From Aliihoeflea sp052435735 (GTDB lineage Bacteria; Pseudomonadota; Alphaproteobacteria; Rhizobiales; Rhizobiaceae), in NCBI GenBank assembly GCA_052435735.1, contig JBQVNB010000012.1, positions 66,131 through 130,130 on the forward strand: 64,000 nucleotides of DNA, written 5' to 3'. Shown piece by piece: positions 61,880-64,000 of this stretch. The notes below the pieces were generated by a model. That model did not search any database. It saw nothing but the letters and a program-made list of their open reading frames with translations, and was not told the origin of the DNA. Each line of letters begins with the position of its first letter. The first letter of the stretch is position 1. Position numbers and translations under genes: made by a program.

Positions 61880-62491
61880 ATGCTGAGAGTGCTCGTTCTA
61901 CCTTTCCTGGCAGTCGCGGTTGCCTCCTGCACGCAGACGACGGCGTCGATCTCCTCCACCGCTGCCATCGCGCCGGTTGCCTTCGCGGCCGAGCCGCAAC
62001 TCATGGCCGGCTCCGGCCCTGCCTTCGCCCCGCCGGCCTTTTACGCGTTCTGTGCCGAACGGCCCGATTTGTGCGCGTCGACGGGCAATATGCGCAAGAT
62101 GACGATGACACCCGCCCGCCAGCAGGAATTGCGCGAGGTCAATCTGCTGGTCAACCGGCAGATCCGCGAAGTCAGTGATATGGAAAAGCACGGCAAGGAA
62201 GATATCTGGGGCGTTCCCAGCACCGCCGGCGACTGCGAGGATTTCGCGATCCTGAAGAAAAAGGAACTGATGAAGCGCGGCTGGCCGGCCTCGACCTTGC
62301 TGATGACGGTCGTCACCGTCGGCGGGGAGGGGCATGTCGTTCTCACGGCCAGCACGGACCGCGGCGACATCATCCTCGACAACCGTACCGATGCCCTGCG
62401 CGACTGGACCAGCGTGCGCTACAATTTCTTCGCCCGGCAGTCGCAGACGACCCACGGCAAGTGGGAGCGCATCGTCGCCGCCGGCGCCTGA
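61880..62491 (+). CDS. Transglutaminase-like cysteine proteinase (BTLCP family) lipoprotein
   Basis: The 203-residue protein has a lipoprotein signal (LPFLAVAVASC, Cys17), a linker and a BTLCP domain. The catalytic triad is visible: Cys119 in TAGDCEDFAILKK, His152 in GEGHVVL and Asp167 in IILDNRTD. In other bacteria BTLCP proteases (LapG type) cut surface adhesins in the periplasm; here the lipid anchor would hold it on a membrane. No LapD-like partner is in the window. The CtrA-type box in its promoter suggests cell-cycle-timed expression. Confidence 0.83.
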   Translation: MLRVLVLPFLAVAVASCTQTTASISSTAAIAPVAFAAEPQLMAGSGPAFAPPAFYAFCAERPDLCASTGNMRKMTMTPARQQELREVNLLVNRQIREVSDMEKHGKEDIWGVPSTAGDCEDFAILKKKELMKRGWPASTLLMTVVTVGGEGHVVLTASTDRGDIILDNRTDALRDWTSVRYNFFARQSQTTHGKWERIVAAGA

Positions 62492-62524
62492 CGCAGCAAC
62501 TCTTCGACGATCGATCCGCGCGGG

Positions 62525-63013
62525 TCAGGTCGGGAAGCTGTAGCGGTCGGTGATCCGCCAGATATCGCGGTTTATGTTGGTGAGCGAGGCGATGCTGTCC
62601 GAAATGCGCTGCAATTCGGCATCGTCGAGAATCTCGGCCTTGCCGTAGCGCACCTCGTCCTTGCCGTCGACGATGCGCATGAGCTGGGTCATCGATGGCG
62701 CGCCTTCCTCGTCGAACGAATAGATGCAGTGATTGTACTTGTTGCGGAGCCGCGCCTCGGCCGACAGCCGGCGGGTGGCATCCAGCACGTCCTTGCGGCA
62801 ATTGGCCGGCGTCGCGTGCATCTTGGCGAGGCGCTCGACGAGATCGGTGCGCGCCCGCGTCGTATTTAAGGTCAGGAAGATGATGATCGCGGTTTCCTTG
62901 TCGACTTTGGCAAGGCCCGCGATCATGTGAATGAGAAGGCTCTCGGTGTTCGTCCACGTATAATTGAGTTGGCCGACGAGAAGCAGAATGTCCTTCAGTC
63001 GATTGGCGGACAT
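62525..63013 (-). CDS. Uncharacterised protein (162 aa) downstream of the LuxR-type regulator
   Basis: The product is a soluble, mostly helical protein (ANRLKDILLLVGQLNYTWTNTESLLIHMIAGLAK; LVERLAKMHATPANCRKDVLDATRRLSAEARLRNKYNH) with no signal peptide and no motif that I recognise. It starts four bases after the stop of the upstream LuxR-type gene on the same strand, so the two are translated from one transcript and probably work together. Function unknown. Confidence 0.65.
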   Translation of the reverse strand: MSANRLKDILLLVGQLNYTWTNTESLLIHMIAGLAKVDKETAIIIFLTLNTTRARTDLVERLAKMHATPANCRKDVLDATRRLSAEARLRNKYNHCIYSFDEEGAPSMTQLMRIVDGKDEVRYGKAEILDDAELQRISDSIASLTNINRDIWRITDRYSFPT

Positions 63014-63017
63014 TTCG

Positions 63018-63788
63018 TCAGTTCTGCGGTTGCCTGTGCCCCTCGGGGCCGTTCGGACCTACGACCTGACGCGAGAAGTAGATCGCGGCCGCTTCGGTCC
63101 TGTTGTGGACGCCGAGCTTGTTGATGATGTTGTGGATATGAATCTTGACCGTGTGCTCGGACAGGCCAAGATCATTGGCGATGATCTTGTTCTGGCTGCC
63201 CTTGGCCACATGGCCGAGGATCTGCCATTCGCGCGCCGTCAGTTCGCTCATTGCCCCATCTCTCTTTGTTCGCGCGGCCTGGCCGCTGTCGGCCAGGTGC
63301 GATCGAAACACGACCGATGGCACATATTCTCCGCCACTCAACAATATACGCAAGATCGAAAGTAGAATATCGAGATTGCTGTTGGTCGGCACGACGCCCT
63401 GAACCATTCGCTGCTCGACGAGATTTGCGAGCCGGCCGTCCTGGTTCTCGTTTGGATCGGCCAGTACGGCGAACATGGCCTTGGGGTGCCATGCGGAAAG
63501 ATCGCCGTAATGATAGGCAAGCCCGCCAATCAGGCTTCGCTCGATGAGCACGAGATCGACGTTCGCGACCAGCGACGTGCAGGCTTCGTTGAGATCAGGC
63601 ACGATATGAACGCGCAGGAAACGGAACTCGCACTCAATCGCGGCCAGGAGGGCGTTCGAGACGACGCCGGCCGACGCAACGACAAGAAGTGCACGTTCGC
63701 GCGCACCGGTCCGTTGAGATGGGAACAGTTCTTCCGAACGGTTTTCGGAAGCATTCAGACGCACTTCGCCGTTTCGACCGCTAAGCAT
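63018..63788 (-). CDS. LuxR/NarL-type regulator with degenerate receiver domain
   Basis: The 256-residue protein has an N-terminal receiver-like fold (about residues 30-150) and a C-terminal LuxR helix-turn-helix (LTAREWQILGHVAKGSQNKIIANDLGLSEHTVKIHIHNIINKLGVHNRTEAA). At the usual phosphorylation site the sequence reads VDLVLIERSL, with Glu83 in place of Asp, and the acidic pocket near residue 38 is missing (LLVVASAG). So it probably acts without phosphorylation. The start at 63788 follows GAGGGGG. It lies next to an IS element on its upstream side. Confidence 0.78.
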   Translation of the reverse strand: MLSGRNGEVRLNASENRSEELFPSQRTGARERALLVVASAGVVSNALLAAIECEFRFLRVHIVPDLNEACTSLVANVDLVLIERSLIGGLAYHYGDLSAWHPKAMFAVLADPNENQDGRLANLVEQRMVQGVVPTNSNLDILLSILRILLSGGEYVPSVVFRSHLADSGQAARTKRDGAMSELTAREWQILGHVAKGSQNKIIANDLGLSEHTVKIHIHNIINKLGVHNRTEAAAIYFSRQVVGPNGPEGHRQPQN

Positions 63789-63863
63789 AGCCGATACCCC
63801 CTCATGACGCCACCAGCGGTTCGCCCGCCTCGTTTGGACTAAGTCATTCGCTTTGCGTGACTA

Positions 63864-64000
63864 GGCTCAGGACCTATTAATTCCGATTGAGATGTGATTC
63901 ACGGTCTCCGAGAAGGAGGCCGTGATGGGTGATTTGTTTCTGCTGAGCGAGCGCCAGATGGCGCGGATATCGCCGTTCTTTCCGCTTTCGCACGGGGTTC
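63864..64000 (+). mobile_element. IS5-family insertion sequence, left end only
   Basis: A transposase gene begins at ATG 63925 behind AAGGAGG and reads MGDLFLLSERQMARISPFFP, the typical start of IS5-family (IS427/IS1031-like) transposases; it runs off the window. The sequence GGCTCAGGACC beginning at 63864/63865 looks like a terminal inverted repeat, and the CTAG at 63861-63864 fits a YTAR-type target. The outer boundary is approximate because the right end is not available. Confidence 0.7.
63925..64000 (+). CDS. IS5-family transposase, 5' fragment
   Basis: Only the first 25 codons are inside the window. LSERQMARISPFFPLSHG matches the conserved N-terminal segment of DDE transposases of the IS5 family. 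The DDE residues and any frameshift site would lie beyond the end. An AAGGAGG ribosome site lies five bases before the start. Confidence 0.7.
   Translation, partial: MGDLFLLSERQMARISPFFPLSHGV

Overview
The window is GC-rich, densely coded DNA from an alphaproteobacterium, most likely a member of the Hyphomicrobiales (Rhizobiales). The best evidence is the run feuN-like/feuP/feuQ - lipoprotein - ccmI/ccmE/ccmF/ccmH (cycHJKL) - degP - two-component pair - glnE - pleC, which follows the gene order I recall from Sinorhizobium and Brucella relatives. A perfect TTAA-N7-TTAA CtrA-type box supports the class. The family and genus cannot be fixed by reading alone. No tRNA, rRNA or CRISPR array was seen.

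Left end (1-6307): the remains of an RcGTA-like gene transfer agent cluster. The end of the major capsid gene (g5-like), the connector (g6-like), head closure (g7-like), an extra 50-aa ORF and the tail terminator (g8-like) are intact. Then the first five codons of a g9-like tail-tube gene are joined out of frame to the second half of a g14-like NlpC/P60 peptidase gene, followed by a full-length g15-like megatron gene and a holin-like gene. The tube, chaperone, tape measure, distal-tail and hub genes are missing. This is the most striking feature of the window.

Core block (6370-22567): a small periplasmic protein and FeuP/FeuQ-type two-component pair, a lipoprotein, the cytochrome c maturation genes, a periplasmic DegP protease, a second two-component pair overlapping glnE, and convergent pleC. 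pepN follows.

Metabolic block (25527-34217): an orphan form II CoxL-like molybdenum hydroxylase subunit, a DMT exporter, a family 4-type uracil-DNA glycosylase with substituted active-site motifs, ETF-ubiquinone oxidoreductase with a 16-bp palindromic operator, an endonuclease/exonuclease/phosphatase-family membrane protein and AMP nucleosidase.

Region 34287-38624 holds small exported proteins and an unusual SARP/BTAD-type DNA-binding protein fused to an alpha/beta hydrolase. Next comes a leucine-catabolic operon (tetR, ivd, mccB, mccA) interrupted by a membrane PQQ-dependent glucose-type dehydrogenase, divergent from metH. Their shared promoter region has two separate palindromes. ETF-QO accepts the electrons that isovaleryl-CoA dehydrogenase passes to ETF, so the two loci work together.

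A seven-gene catabolic operon (52004-59067) combines an IlvD/Edd dehydratase, a 3-hydroxyisobutyrate-dehydrogenase-family enzyme, a complete TRAP transporter, an SDR and a hydroxypyruvate-isomerase-family protein, suggesting use of a hydroxy- or sugar acid. The right end has SelO, a secreted (GGGGS)n-type protein divergent from a lipoprotein transglutaminase-like protease (CtrA box between them), a LuxR-type regulator with a degenerate receiver, and the edge of an IS5-family element.
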